From contig JANQPT010000011.1 in assembly GCA_028285345.1 (NCBI GenBank), forward strand, positions 102,392-166,391: a stretch of 64,000 nucleotides of DNA, in the 5' to 3' direction. Positions within the stretch are counted from its first letter, which is position 1. Each line of letters opens with the position of its first letter. The DNA is from Planctomycetales bacterium. GTDB lineage: Bacteria > Planctomycetota > Planctomycetia > Planctomycetales > Planctomycetaceae. Under the pieces are notes generated by a model that was not told the origin of the DNA, searched no databases, and worked only from the letters and a program-made list of their open reading frames with translations. The position numbers were made by a program, and so were the translations under genes. Below, one piece after another: positions 38,437 through 47,748 of the stretch.

Positions 38437-41400
38437 TTAACGCGATACCTTTTGCCGAACGCGGGCCAGTCTTTGTTTTGCCGTCTCCGCTTCGTCGCTG
38501 TCGGGGAACTTTTTTAAGAGCCGTTCATACGTCTCGACGGCGGCAGGCCAATTCTCCAACTCCTCCTCACACATTCCGGCGCCCAACATCGCGCCGGACT
38601 GAATTTTGGGATAATCATACAGGATTTCGACATTTAGATAGGCTTTGACCGCCTGTTTGTACTGTTTCTGGAAGAAATAGGTCTCGCCTATGTAAAACTG
38701 AGCTTTCGCAGCCGTTTCCGTTTGCTTGCCGGCTTTGCTGTCGACCACGCGCTGAAATTCTGCGCGGGCCTTTTCGAATTCCGCCTGGTTTTTCCAGCTG
38801 CGCCCCAGTACGAACTCCGCTTCGTACAAGTATTTTGAATCGGGATCCGCCTGGCGGAACTCTTCGACAATCTGGGAGACCTCGTCGTACTTTTTCTCGC
38901 GAAACCCGATCTCCGCCAGCATCACCCAGACCGACGGGAACCAGTCAAAATCTCCTACGGTCAAATCTTTGAGTGAATCTTTCTGGCTGCCCGAAGGCAT
39001 TTCGCGGGCCGATTTCAATTCCAAGAGCGCCGGACGAGCCCGTTTGAAGTCCCGCAACTCATAGTCGGACAGCGCCGCGTAAAACCTGGCGTCCCACGCA
39101 TGGTCTCCCTGTGGAAACTCTTTTTGGTATTGCTCCGCCAAGGTGCGCAAGGGGGACCACTCTTTTTCCTCAGTGTCGACGACAAACAACCGGTAGTACG
39201 CCTCTTGGCGAATGCTCGGTTTCGTTTGCTGGTCATTCAGCAGCGCCTGAAACAGCTCGCGGGCGGAGGCCATTTTTCCCGCCAATAAATCGCTGATTCC
39301 CAAATCCAATCGGGCATCCGCCGCGAATTGACTGTCGGGATACTGCTGCAGCAGCTGTCGATACAGGGCATCGCTCCGCTGATAGTTTTCCGCGTTGTAA
39401 TGCATGACTGCCCATTCGCGGAGCAACTGATCACCATCCTCGCGGTTGGGATATTTCTTGATCACGGCCTGATACATGCTGTCGGCATCATCGATGCGAT
39501 TGAGCGGCTTGGCGCGGAAGTGCCGGGCGGCCTCCAAGCCTGCGAGGAAACCCTTGTCGGAGGGACCGTAGTTCTGAAAGACCTCCTTAAAAAGGCGCAC
39601 GGCATCTTCCAACTTGCCCTGTTCACTCAGGCAGATGCCTTGTTGAAAGCCGGCTTCGGCGACAAGCGCGTGTTTGGGGTAGTCGGCCGTAAAGGTCGCG
39701 TAGGCCTTGGCCGCCGCCTCGAATCCCTGCCGCATTTCCGTCTCGATCTGCTGTCGCTGCGGCGCGTCGCCAGCCAGTTGTTTCAATTCCGCCTGCAGCT
39801 TTTTGCCGTGCTTATAGTGCGACCAGCCGAGTTCGATGAGGCCATCGGCGCGGTAACGGGAGTCACTATCGAGTTGCGCAAGTTGTTCCGACAATTGGGC
39901 CGCCCATTGGAAATCTTCGTTGGCGTAGGCGATCTCCGCCAATTCCTTTGTGGCTCGGGCATAATCGTCCGTCTTCGGCCAGCGTGCTTGGAGTTCGGCT
40001 TGATCTGCGCTGGCCGCTTGCTTGTTTCCCAATTTCGCGGCGGATCGCGCGCGAATCGCCAACGCCTGCGCGGCGTATTCTCCGTTTTGCAAAGCCGCGA
40101 GATAAACGGACGCCGACTTGGCGGCTGATTCATAGTCCTCGAGCTTGAATTGGCAAAGCGCCTGCAGAACGTAGGCATCGAGATAGGTTTCGTCGGCACT
40201 TTCGCTCTGCGGGTCGAGAGCGGCCGTCAACTCCTGAATGACCGTCAGGGCGTCCTTGACGTTGCCGAGTTCGTGGGCGGCGTATGCAAGAAAGTAGCGA
40301 GCACGACGTTGCGTGGCCTCGATCGTGCTTTCCTGCATGACTTCGCGGAACTGTTGTGACGCCTGTTCAAATAGTGCTGCGGCGTCCTCGCCTTTTTTTT
40401 GTCGGGCTGTTGCCAGCCACAGGCGCCCCTGGAGCAGCTTTTGGCGATACCGGAGCCCGCTGGTGGCATACTCGCGAGAAAAACGTGCCATCAGTTCTTG
40501 CGCTGCATCCAGCCGCTGGGCTTTCAGCGCGGACAGGGCGGCAGCATGTAGGGCGTCATCTGCGAGCGTATGCTGCGGCCAACGGCGAACGAGTTCCAGG
40601 AAATGTACGCGAGCCTCTTCGTGTCGTCCCGCGCGCTGTTCGCTGTCGGCCCATTGGTAGAGGGTCCGCGGAGCCTTGGGAGACTCTCCCAGCCGCTCGT
40701 AGTTTGCTTTGAGCAGTTCAGCGGCCTGTTCGTACTTTCCGGCGGATTTGAGACTGGCACCATGCCAAAACTCGGCTTCTGCGATCTGGCGATCCTCACT
40801 GGGAATCTTTCCAAGTTGCTCTGCCGCTTCCAGAAACTTTCGAGTTCCAAATAGCGACATTCCGAGCTTGAGACGGGCCTCGCTGATGTCGGGGTTGTCC
40901 GGAAATTTTTCGACCAGTCGGCCATAGGCCACTGATGCAGCTTCGTAGTCCTGCCGGTCAAACAAAAGATCCGCCAACTGCATGCCGGCCGCAGCCGCCT
41001 CGGCACCTGTCAGTTCGCCGATCAATTCGTTGTAGAGTTGCTCGGCCTGCTGGTACTTTTTGGCTTGCGCGAAGGCTTTGGCCAGCCCCAATTTCGCTTG
41101 GCTGGCCAAGACTTGATCGGCGCCTGGTTTGAGCACCGACTGGTAAAGTTTGATCGCATCGTCCGGCTGTTCCAACGACAGTTTGGTTTCCGCCAGATTG
41201 TACGTGGCACGTGGGGCCAGCGGGTCGTCCGAAAACTTGTCGAGAAAAGCGGCTAATTCCTTCTCCGCAGAAGGATGGTCATCGAGCAAGAAACTGCACT
41301 CTCCCACGCGATACATCGCATGGCTTAGATAGCGGCTTTCGGGGTACTTGGAGATGAAGTCGCGGAACACCCGGCGCGCGTCGTCAAATTCCTTGAGGTT

Positions 41401-41661
41401 GACCAGCGACATGCCCAGAAAGACTTCGGCTTTCTCGGCCTTGGGATGCTTGGGAAGATCCTTGAGAAACGAACGGAATTCCTCCGCAGCCAGATCCCAC
41501 TTCTTTCGCTGATAGTAGCCGGTCGCCAAGCGATAGCTCTCCAATCCGGCGGCATGAATCGCACCACCGGCGGAGACGCAAATCGACACTGCGGCGAGCA
41601 CCAGGAGTTTCGCCGCGCGGCGCCAAGAATCGCCGAATTGTCTCAACACGGTTCGTCCCAT
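38437..41661 (-). CDS. Large exported TPR-repeat protein
   Basis: The 1074-residue protein has an N-terminal signal (about residues 15-37, ending AIHAAG) and is then TPR-type repeats to the end, perhaps 20 or more helical pairs. Segments such as YYQRKKWDLAAEEFRSFLKD, AFAQAKKYQQAEQLYNELIG and FFQKQYKQAVKAYLNVEILY are similar to the YbgF/CpoB and BamD style. It is the first gene of the leftward run TPR, ExbB, ExbD, toroid. It may be a periplasmic scaffold that the energised ExbBD complex acts upon, in the way CpoB works with Tol-Pal. This role is inferred from neighbourhood. Confidence 0.85.
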   Translation of the reverse strand: MGRTVLRQFGDSWRRAAKLLVLAAVSICVSAGGAIHAAGLESYRLATGYYQRKKWDLAAEEFRSFLKDLPKHPKAEKAEVFLGMSLVNLKEFDDARRVFRDFISKYPESRYLSHAMYRVGECSFLLDDHPSAEKELAAFLDKFSDDPLAPRATYNLAETKLSLEQPDDAIKLYQSVLKPGADQVLASQAKLGLAKAFAQAKKYQQAEQLYNELIGELTGAEAAAAGMQLADLLFDRQDYEAASVAYGRLVEKFPDNPDISEARLKLGMSLFGTRKFLEAAEQLGKIPSEDRQIAEAEFWHGASLKSAGKYEQAAELLKANYERLGESPKAPRTLYQWADSEQRAGRHEEARVHFLELVRRWPQHTLADDALHAAALSALKAQRLDAAQELMARFSREYATSGLRYRQKLLQGRLWLATARQKKGEDAAALFEQASQQFREVMQESTIEATQRRARYFLAYAAHELGNVKDALTVIQELTAALDPQSESADETYLDAYVLQALCQFKLEDYESAAKSASVYLAALQNGEYAAQALAIRARSAAKLGNKQAASADQAELQARWPKTDDYARATKELAEIAYANEDFQWAAQLSEQLAQLDSDSRYRADGLIELGWSHYKHGKKLQAELKQLAGDAPQRQQIETEMRQGFEAAAKAYATFTADYPKHALVAEAGFQQGICLSEQGKLEDAVRLFKEVFQNYGPSDKGFLAGLEAARHFRAKPLNRIDDADSMYQAVIKKYPNREDGDQLLREWAVMHYNAENYQRSDALYRQLLQQYPDSQFAADARLDLGISDLLAGKMASARELFQALLNDQQTKPSIRQEAYYRLFVVDTEEKEWSPLRTLAEQYQKEFPQGDHAWDARFYAALSDYELRDFKRARPALLELKSAREMPSGSQKDSLKDLTVGDFDWFPSVWVMLAEIGFREKKYDEVSQIVEEFRQADPDSKYLYEAEFVLGRSWKNQAEFEKARAEFQRVVDSKAGKQTETAAKAQFYIGETYFFQKQYKQAVKAYLNVEILYDYPKIQSGAMLGAGMCEEELENWPAAVETYERLLKKFPDSDEAETAKQRLARVRQKVSR

Positions 41662-41799
41662 CGATACTTCCTCGAAGCTGCTGCAAACCGACAGCCGGAA
41701 GGATTCCCGGTCACTCCCGTCGGTCTGCGCGGGCTCGCGCCTTATGTTAACGCCGTTAAGGTGGGATGGGCAAGCGGGATGTGCCGCGCGAGGAAGACC

Positions 41800-42013
41800 G
41801 GCGTGCTGGACGCACTTTGCGCGGCGGGAGCCATTTCTGTAGGGTCCGCTGTGCGGACCATTGAGTTGATGGGAAAACGGCCCAAATGACAGCTTGCTTT
41901 TTGAACAAGATCAAATCACATGGCTGTGAATTGTTCATTCGAGATGCGAATCTCTGGTCCTGGTCCGCACAGCGGACCCTACGCCAAATGAAATGTCAAA
42001 CCGCGTCGTGCAC
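41800..42013 (+). repeat. Palindromic intergenic element, copy A
   Basis: The element occupies the middle of the gene-free stretch 41662-42352. Inside are inverted segments at 41840-41860 and 41961-41981 (TAGGGTCCGCTGTGCGGACC and its complement), each of which is itself a hairpin GGTCCGC-TGT-GCGGACC. The right end reads TCGTGCACC. A second copy, in opposite orientation and about 80 percent identical by eye, lies at 44653-44848. The element has no coding capacity. It resembles a MITE or a REP doublet. The two copies bracket the lipoprotein and BON genes. Confidence 0.8.
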
Positions 42014-42094
42014 CCGAAAGACCGGGACCTTAATCACAGTCACGGCAGGAGTCGCACATCTCATTGAGCGGCCGTGTTGGCGAGCACACACGCA

Positions 42095-42132
42095 AAAAAG
42101 CCGCGTCGGCCTGAAGACCAACGCGGCTTTTT
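42095..42132. terminator. Bidirectional intrinsic-terminator-like hairpin
   Basis: AAAAAGCCGCGT and ACGCGGCTTTTT form a 12-bp stem around a 14-base loop, with A-run and T-run built into the stem, so it can work on both strands. On the minus strand it lies about 220 bases downstream of the lipoprotein gene at 42353-42955 and would end its transcript. It is the best terminator-like structure in the window. Confidence 0.75.
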
Positions 42133-42290
42133 AACTCACGATATTGCCGTTTACTTATCCAATCGCCCCGAAAGCATGGCTGAAGGCTCGATCATGGAAG
42201 CTTCTCATGATTTGAACCACTCACTCTGAGATGTAGAACTGTCCAACGGAGTCTTTCCTCGGACTTGGATTGTTGACCCCTGTTTTCGTT

Positions 42291-42318
42291 CCGCCCCGAA
42301 GGTCGCCCTCCGGAGCGG
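42291..42318 (-). terminator. Hairpin just downstream of the lipoprotein gene
   Basis: CCGCTCCGGAGG pairs with CCTTCGGGGCGG on the minus strand (two G·T pairs) around the loop GCGA. It starts 35 bases after the stop codon of the lipoprotein gene. No U-run follows, so its terminator function is doubtful; it may protect the 3' end of the message. Confidence 0.4.
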
Positions 42319-42352
42319 GTCAATGAAACGCCCAATGTCTCACGTGCACCGC

Positions 42353-42955
42353 CTAGAGAGCCGGAGACGCGTCTGATGGCGGTCCTGCACAGCGGATCAG
42401 GTAGTCGTGGTCGACATACACCACTTCCTTGGTTTCATCGTTGTACGTGAAGGGAATCGGCCAGTCCGAGCGTTTCACCTTGTCGTAGTAGATCGTGCAT
42501 TTGTAGTGGCATTTGTGCAACTTGGCCGGCCCCACCATGGGATAGAAGCGGCACTCGCCGACATGGTCCACGATCGGCTCTTTGACGATCCGAACGTTGT
42601 TCCGCATGGTCTCGAAGAAGAAGGGGATGCCGCCGCTGACGTCATCGGGCAGGGCCCGCATGACTTCATCGTCCGACGGGGGATCCTGGCAGAACAGCGG
42701 TGCATTCTCGCCTTCGACAGGATCGAGAATCGGCACGCGTTCATAGCGCTCTTCTTCCCAGTGCGCGTCTTCAACCATTTGGCTGAAGTAGGGGCTGACC
42801 GGGATGAACGGCGTCGTCTTCCAGAATTTGGAATACAGCAGCGTTTGGTCCCAGAAGAAACCTCTTGCCAAGGTACAGCCGCTGGTCGTGCAAGTGACGA
42901 GGCACACAGCGGCCAGCAGTGTGACCCTACGCGTGAGCTTACTGAGCCTCTCCAT
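42353..42955 (-). CDS. Putative lipoprotein of unknown function
   Basis: About 200 residues from the ATG at 42955, which has GGAG ten bases upstream. The N-terminus MERLSKLTRRVTLLAAVCL leads into a lipobox region (TCTTSGC), so the protein is probably lipid-anchored in the envelope. The body has several Trp, Tyr and Pro residues and short acidic stretches. HKCHYKCTIYYDKVKRSDWP near the C-terminus contains two Cys. I do not recognise the family. The open frame extends 76 codons upstream without support. With the BON gene it forms a block flanked by the inverted repeat pair. Confidence 0.7.
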   Translation of the reverse strand: MERLSKLTRRVTLLAAVCLVTCTTSGCTLARGFFWDQTLLYSKFWKTTPFIPVSPYFSQMVEDAHWEEERYERVPILDPVEGENAPLFCQDPPSDDEVMRALPDDVSGGIPFFFETMRNNVRIVKEPIVDHVGECRFYPMVGPAKLHKCHYKCTIYYDKVKRSDWPIPFTYNDETKEVVYVDHDYLIRCAGPPSDASPAL

Positions 42956-43202
42956 GGAATTGTTCTCCGAAAGATCTGATCGGGCGATCTGGTTGGACGG
43001 GTTATGTCGGTTTTCCGTAGTGTTAGTATCGTGTCGCATTGGTGGGGAACTTGTGTGAAAATCTACCGATTTTGTCGATTCGGCGGGGTGAGCGGCCCAG
43101 GCCGGCGGGCGGACGTTAATTTGAGAGACTGCGATCACCGGCTCCATCTCGAACGGTGGAGGGCTGTCGCAACGGCGGATCATATGTCCGCATCAAACGA
43201 CA

Positions 43203-43232
43203 CAGGCCTTCGGAATCGTTTCCGAAGGCCTG
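43203..43232 (-). terminator. Terminator-like hairpin downstream of the BON gene
   Basis: A perfect 13-bp stem, CAGGCCTTCGGAA with TTCCGAAGGCCTG around a 4-base loop, sits about 43 bases after the stop of the BON gene on the minus strand. It is followed by TGTCGTTTGATG, which is only moderately T-rich. The surrounding gap 42956-43274 otherwise holds only the promoter region of the lipoprotein gene. Confidence 0.6.
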
Positions 43233-43274
43233 CTGAGTTGCTTGTTGATACTTGGTCGGTGAGGACCAGTCGGC

Positions 43275-44093
43275 TTACCAGTTCTTGTAGTTCAAGAACC
43301 ACCACCATTTTTCCGTGCGAGGACGGAAGTTCAGTTTCCAGTAGCCGTCATCCCACTCCAGTTGGGCTTTCCGCCATCCCAAGGGAACTTGGGGATAGGG
43401 GTAGAACGGCCCGATGTACGGCCAAGCAGCGGCGCTGTATTCGCGCGGATAGGTCACTTGGGAGTAGTTGGGATACGAGGCGTAAGCCGGCCAGGCGTGA
43501 CTGGGCAAGTTCGGCATGTCGTACACCGTGTTCGATGCCGGGGTGGCCATGCCCCCAAACGAGGGGATTGGCTGGCCGACGGGCGGTTGGCCGGCGACCG
43601 GCGGAGCCGGAACTTGGCCTTGAACCTGGGTGATGGCCGATTTGGGCACCGAGGTCGGTACGCGGGTCACGCGACCGAAATTCGGCATTTCTTCGGCGGA
43701 GGCTTGTTGAATCCCGCCGCGGTGAACCGGCTTTGCGGCCGGTTTGGAGGCGGTGGCGCGAGGCGGAACGATCCGCAAGTGGTTCTCAACGCGTTTGACG
43801 TCTTTGGACGCCGCTTGGACGATCCGTGCCACAACCGCTTTATGCCGCGCGCTGGGGGCATAGCCGGTCAGCAGGGCGACACCGTTTTGGTATTTGACGG
43901 AAATGTCATGCCCTTTGAGGTTTTGGGATTTCAAAGCCGTGCCGATTTCTTCGGCGACTTGTTGATTGCTCTTCGCAGCTTTCTTGGTTTCCGCCGGCTT
44001 CTTTGACTTGCCGCCGAACCAACCAGCTTCGGTGACCGCGGGAGTCATCGCCATGAGTCCCAGCGCCAGCAACCAGAAGTGGTAACGTCGCAT
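43275..44093 (-). CDS. Exported BON-domain protein
   Basis: The 272-residue protein has a signal peptide (MRRYHFWLLALGLMA, mature near TEAG) and one BON domain at about residues 44-112. Within it, GHDISVKYQNGVALLTGYAP and VVARIVQAASKDVKRVENHL show the typical beta-alpha-beta and Gly pattern of BON modules, which bind phospholipids or pack against envelope structures. The C-terminal half is Pro/Tyr/Trp-rich (PYIGPFYPYPQVPLGWRK, KWWWFLNYKNW) and may be surface exposed. The start at 44093 has AGGAG eight bases upstream. Confidence 0.82.
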   Translation of the reverse strand: MRRYHFWLLALGLMAMTPAVTEAGWFGGKSKKPAETKKAAKSNQQVAEEIGTALKSQNLKGHDISVKYQNGVALLTGYAPSARHKAVVARIVQAASKDVKRVENHLRIVPPRATASKPAAKPVHRGGIQQASAEEMPNFGRVTRVPTSVPKSAITQVQGQVPAPPVAGQPPVGQPIPSFGGMATPASNTVYDMPNLPSHAWPAYASYPNYSQVTYPREYSAAAWPYIGPFYPYPQVPLGWRKAQLEWDDGYWKLNFRPRTEKWWWFLNYKNW

Positions 44094-44652
44094 GAAATGC
44101 TCTCCTTGAAAGATTCTTTCTTTTAGCTTGGCATGGGGGCCAGCCAGTTCGTTCCATGAACACGACTCGTCGGCGGAAGTCCTGTGCTGCTCAGCCGCCT
44201 CGTCAACTCCTTGATCGAGACATTCATGTCTCTCAAAATCGCGACTGATTTCATCGCAGGATTCGTTCCGGCAGTCAGTCCACCGCAGTCCCATGTGATG
44301 GATTGATGCCTGACCGTTCGAATACGTAACCTTTGATGCCCAAGTCCGGCGCGATTCCACCTGAAGGATCGCATACCAGGCAAATGGCATCAAAACTGGA
44401 ACCGGCGCAAGGCTGGTTCGGGACTCACTACCCCTATTGATCGGTCAATTCCGTCCGATTGGACAAATTATTCCGATTAAATCGCCGGAATTGGCGGTTT
44501 TTGAGGATCGGGGCCTTTGAGATAGAACAAGACCATTAACGCCTTTCCGACGTCGTCAGGCAGATATCGCTTGGTGTCAACTGCTCAATGAAATCGGTCG
44601 TCTGCCCCTGTGAGATGATTCATTCACAGCCACGCGCGGTTTCACAGAACCA

Positions 44653-44848
44653 GGTGCACGAATTTCATTTGGCGTAGGGTCCGCTGTGCGGACCAGGACC
44701 GAAGATTTGCATCTCGGATGAGTATCCACTGTCATGTGACTTGTTCGGAGAGCAAACTGTCAATTGGAGACGTCTTCCCATCAACGCAATGGTCCGCACA
44801 GCGGACCCTACAGAAATGGCTCCCGCCGCGCTAAGTGCGTCGTGCACC
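44653..44848 (-). repeat. Palindromic intergenic element, copy B
   Basis: This is the inverted second copy of the element at 41800-42013. It begins GGTGCACGA and ends TCGTGCACC, so it has 9-bp terminal inverted repeats. The inner hairpin segments lie at 44675-44695 and 44790-44810. The match to copy A runs through the whole element except a short insertion near one end. The rest of the gene-free stretch 44094-44965 is AT-richer upstream of the BON gene and shows a small CGCC-GGAATT-GGCG hairpin followed by GTTTTT near 44484-44503, of uncertain meaning. Confidence 0.8.
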
Positions 44849-44965
44849 CCACAGGACCTTCCCCCCGACTATCAGTTGCCACCAATGTCACGATCCACAA
44901 CAATGGAGTTCTGGGATGTGAAAATGGCTTTTCTGATGCGGACATGTGATTCTTAGGATTGCGCG

Positions 44966-47428
44966 GTGCGAAGCGACATATTGATACGCGTAAACAGTTT
45001 GCTTGGGAGTTGTGGCGGACGTTTCATACTCGCCCTGAACCTGCTTTGCGTTGGGGGCAATCTGGCTGTCGCCGACGAAAGCCCGCAAGAAACAGCCGTC
45101 GATTTTGGGCGGGATATCAGACCGATCCTCGCGAAGCGGTGTTTCTCGTGTCATGGACCCGACGCGTCAGAAGGGGGATTGCAGCTACATGATCGGGCAT
45201 CGGCTGTCTCGGAATTAGATTCGGGAGAGCCGGGCATCGTCCCGGGCAAGCCGGAGCAGAGCGAGCTACTGCGGCGGATTTCAACCGATGACGAAGCGGA
45301 GCGGATGCCGCCCGAAGGGAAGCCGCTGAGTGAGTCTCGGATCGCGTTGATTCGCCGCTGGATCTCAGAAGGCGCCGCGTGGGAAAAGCATTGGGCCTTT
45401 CGCCCGCCGGAAGCCGCCGCTCCTCCGGCGAATTCCGCCAGCGACAAAGACCTGCATCCCATCGACGCGTTTATTCGCGCCAAATTGGAGCAAAATGGCC
45501 TCCAACCTGCACCGAGGGCCCGAAAGGCGGTTCTCTTGCGTCGGGCGTACTACGACCTCACCGGACTGCCGCCGACACCGGAAGAAGTCGCCGCATTCTT
45601 AGACGACGATGCCCCGAACGCATTCGAAAAGGTGGTCGACCGTTTATTGGAGTCGAAGCGGTACGGCGAGCGCTGGGCACGGCATTGGCTCGACTTGGTG
45701 CGTTATGCCGATACAAACAGTTTCGAACGAGACGGCAACAAGCCGAACGCTTGGCGGTATCGCGACTACGTGATCCGCAGTTTCAACGACGACAAGCCGT
45801 ACGACCGGTTCCTGATTGAGCAACTTGCCGGCGATGAGTTGCCCGATGCGACGGCTGAAACCATCATTGCGACCGGCTACTACAGGCTGGGGCTGTGGGA
45901 CGACGAACCGGTCGATCCGGTGAAAGCCCGCTACGATGAGTTGGACGACGTTCTGACCACGACCAGCCAGGCGATGTTGGGGCTGACGATTAATTGCGCA
46001 CGCTGCCACGACCACAAAATTGATCCCATCCCGCAAGCGGACTATTACAGTCTGCTGGCGTTTTTTGAGGGCGTGCCCTCTTACGGAATTCGCTCTGACC
46101 AGACGTCGTTCAATCAGACCGACATCTCGCCACCGGAAGTGGCGACCCAGCATGCGGAGATGGACCGCCAGAAACGCGAACTCCAGGACAAGATGCGCCC
46201 GATTGAGCAAGCAGGCATCTCGAAAATGTCCGCCGAGGATCAACGAAAATCGGAGGGACGCGGGCGGGCAAAACTTCTTAAAGAAAAGCTGCGGGAATAT
46301 CTGGATGACGGCGCGTGGGACGAGTATTCGCGACTCAAAACGAAACTGGAAGAACTCAAGGCGGTCAGGCTGCCGCCGCGTGAGTCCGCCTTGTCGGTCA
46401 CGCGCTGCAATCCGCGGCCGCCACAGTCTCACGTTTTTATGCGCGGCAACCCGCACGTTAAAGGAGATGCGGTGACGCCGCGTTTTCCTGACATCTTCGG
46501 CAGCCCGGTCCCGGAGATCCCTGTGGCAGCGGCGAATGCCAAAACAAGCGGCCGACGGACGATTCTCGCCAAGTGGATCGCTTCGCCGGAGAATCTGCTT
46601 TCGGCGCGAGTGATGGCCAATCGGATTTGGCAACAGCACTTCGGCCGGGGGATCGTGCGGTCCGCGAACAACTTTGGACTGCTGGGGGACGCACCGACAC
46701 ATCCACGACTCTTGGATTGGCTGGCGGCCGAGTTTGTCCGCGGCGGCTGGAGTCTCAAGAAACTCCACAAGCGCATCATGCTGTCCGACACGTACCAAAT
46801 GTCGTCGCGGGGCGACGCGCGCGGCCTTGAACGGGATCCTCGCAACGATCTGTTTTGGCGGTTCAACATGAGGCGTCTGAGTGCCGAAGAACTGCGAGAT
46901 TCGATTCTGATGGTCAACGGGCGCCTGAATCTCAAAATGTATGGGCCGGGGTTTTACCCTTTGATCTCGAAGGAAGTGCTGGCCGGCCAATCCCGTCCGG
47001 GGCATGGCTGGGGAAAATCGTCCCCCGAGGAGCGAGCGCGACGGAGCATCTATATCCATGTGAAGCGGTCTCTGATCACCCCGCTATTGGCGAGCTTTGA
47101 CTTTCCCGATACGGATTCCAGTTGCGAAGCGCGGTTCTCCACGACCCAACCGACTCAAGCCTTGGGCATGCTCAATGGGGAATTCATTAATCGTCAGGCG
47201 GCCGTATTTGCGAAGCGACTGCGAGAAGAGTGCGGCGACGGCGTTCGATCTCAAGTGGAACGAGGATTGACCCTCGCGCTCAGCCGACCGGTCGAAGCGG
47301 ACCAAGTCGAGCTTGGGCTGAAACTGATCGCAAAACTGCGCGACGAACACGGATTGTCGGCGGAAAAGAGTCTCGACTATTTCTGTCTGTACGTGCTCAA
47401 TCTCAACGAGTTTGTCTTCGTCGATTAG
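44966..47428 (+). CDS. Planctomycete cytochrome / DUF1549 / DUF1553 protein
   Basis: The 820-residue exported protein has a signal segment (about residues 18-36), then a cytochrome c module with FGRDIRPILAKRCFSCHGPD (CxxCH). DUF1549 follows (about 160-380; FIRAKLEQNGLQPAP, LTGLPPTPEEV, YGERWARHWLDLVRYADTN), with a further INCARCHDHKIDPI CxxCH. The C-terminal half is DUF1553 (SARVMANRIWQQHFGRGIVR, LLDWLAAEFVRGGWSLKKLH). The start is a GTG with AGGA nine bases upstream. Such genes normally precede a DUF1501 gene; that partner is not adjacent here. The cellular role is unknown, probably periplasmic electron transfer or polymer degradation. Confidence 0.92.
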   Translation: MRSDILIRVNSLLGSCGGRFILALNLLCVGGNLAVADESPQETAVDFGRDIRPILAKRCFSCHGPDASEGGLQLHDRASAVSELDSGEPGIVPGKPEQSELLRRISTDDEAERMPPEGKPLSESRIALIRRWISEGAAWEKHWAFRPPEAAAPPANSASDKDLHPIDAFIRAKLEQNGLQPAPRARKAVLLRRAYYDLTGLPPTPEEVAAFLDDDAPNAFEKVVDRLLESKRYGERWARHWLDLVRYADTNSFERDGNKPNAWRYRDYVIRSFNDDKPYDRFLIEQLAGDELPDATAETIIATGYYRLGLWDDEPVDPVKARYDELDDVLTTTSQAMLGLTINCARCHDHKIDPIPQADYYSLLAFFEGVPSYGIRSDQTSFNQTDISPPEVATQHAEMDRQKRELQDKMRPIEQAGISKMSAEDQRKSEGRGRAKLLKEKLREYLDDGAWDEYSRLKTKLEELKAVRLPPRESALSVTRCNPRPPQSHVFMRGNPHVKGDAVTPRFPDIFGSPVPEIPVAAANAKTSGRRTILAKWIASPENLLSARVMANRIWQQHFGRGIVRSANNFGLLGDAPTHPRLLDWLAAEFVRGGWSLKKLHKRIMLSDTYQMSSRGDARGLERDPRNDLFWRFNMRRLSAEELRDSILMVNGRLNLKMYGPGFYPLISKEVLAGQSRPGHGWGKSSPEERARRSIYIHVKRSLITPLLASFDFPDTDSSCEARFSTTQPTQALGMLNGEFINRQAAVFAKRLREECGDGVRSQVERGLTLALSRPVEADQVELGLKLIAKLRDEHGLSAEKSLDYFCLYVLNLNEFVFVD

Positions 47429-47463
47429 GCTTTGTCGGAAATCACAACCCGCCTGACGACGAT

Positions 47464-47733
47464 TCAGAGCTCTTCGACGTCGGGGTCCTCGTCTTCAGCA
47501 GCGATTGAGCCCAGCAAGCGCCCCCAAATCAGATAGTGCAGCATCCCAAACAGAGCGCCGCCGAGAATGATGAGCGGCACCACGAAGAAGAGTCCTCCGC
47601 CGGTGGCGATTCCCATCAGCAGCAGAAACCCGGCCGCGATCATCAGCATAAAAAACAGGGCCAGGAATGTGCCGAAGTTGGTCTCCCGGCTGCCGCGGCG
47701 GGACGGTATTTGAGGGGGGCGTGGCTCATTCAT
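47464..47733 (-). CDS. Small membrane protein of unknown function
   Basis: The 89-residue protein has two strongly hydrophobic helices: FLALFFMLMIAAGFLLLMGI and GGLFFVVPLIILGGALFGML. A basic, Pro-rich N-terminus and an acidic C-terminus (AAEDEDPDVEEL) flank them. No family is recognised. It follows the SRPBCC gene by 15 bases on the same strand, so the two are probably one transcript. Confidence 0.65.
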   Translation of the reverse strand: MNEPRPPQIPSRRGSRETNFGTFLALFFMLMIAAGFLLLMGIATGGGLFFVVPLIILGGALFGMLHYLIWGRLLGSIAAEDEDPDVEEL

Positions 47734-47748
47734 GGATTCAGCGACTGC

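Noticed and set aside
45644..47059. Open frame of 471 codons on the minus strand, opposite the DUF1549/1553 gene
   Set aside because: It is Arg/His/Val-rich antisense coding potential with no recognisable motif; the plus-strand gene has clear domains over the same stretch.
20873..47428. DUF1501 and DUF1549/1553 genes considered as one operon
   Set aside because: They are 23 kb apart with many unrelated genes between, so the usual pairing is not present here.
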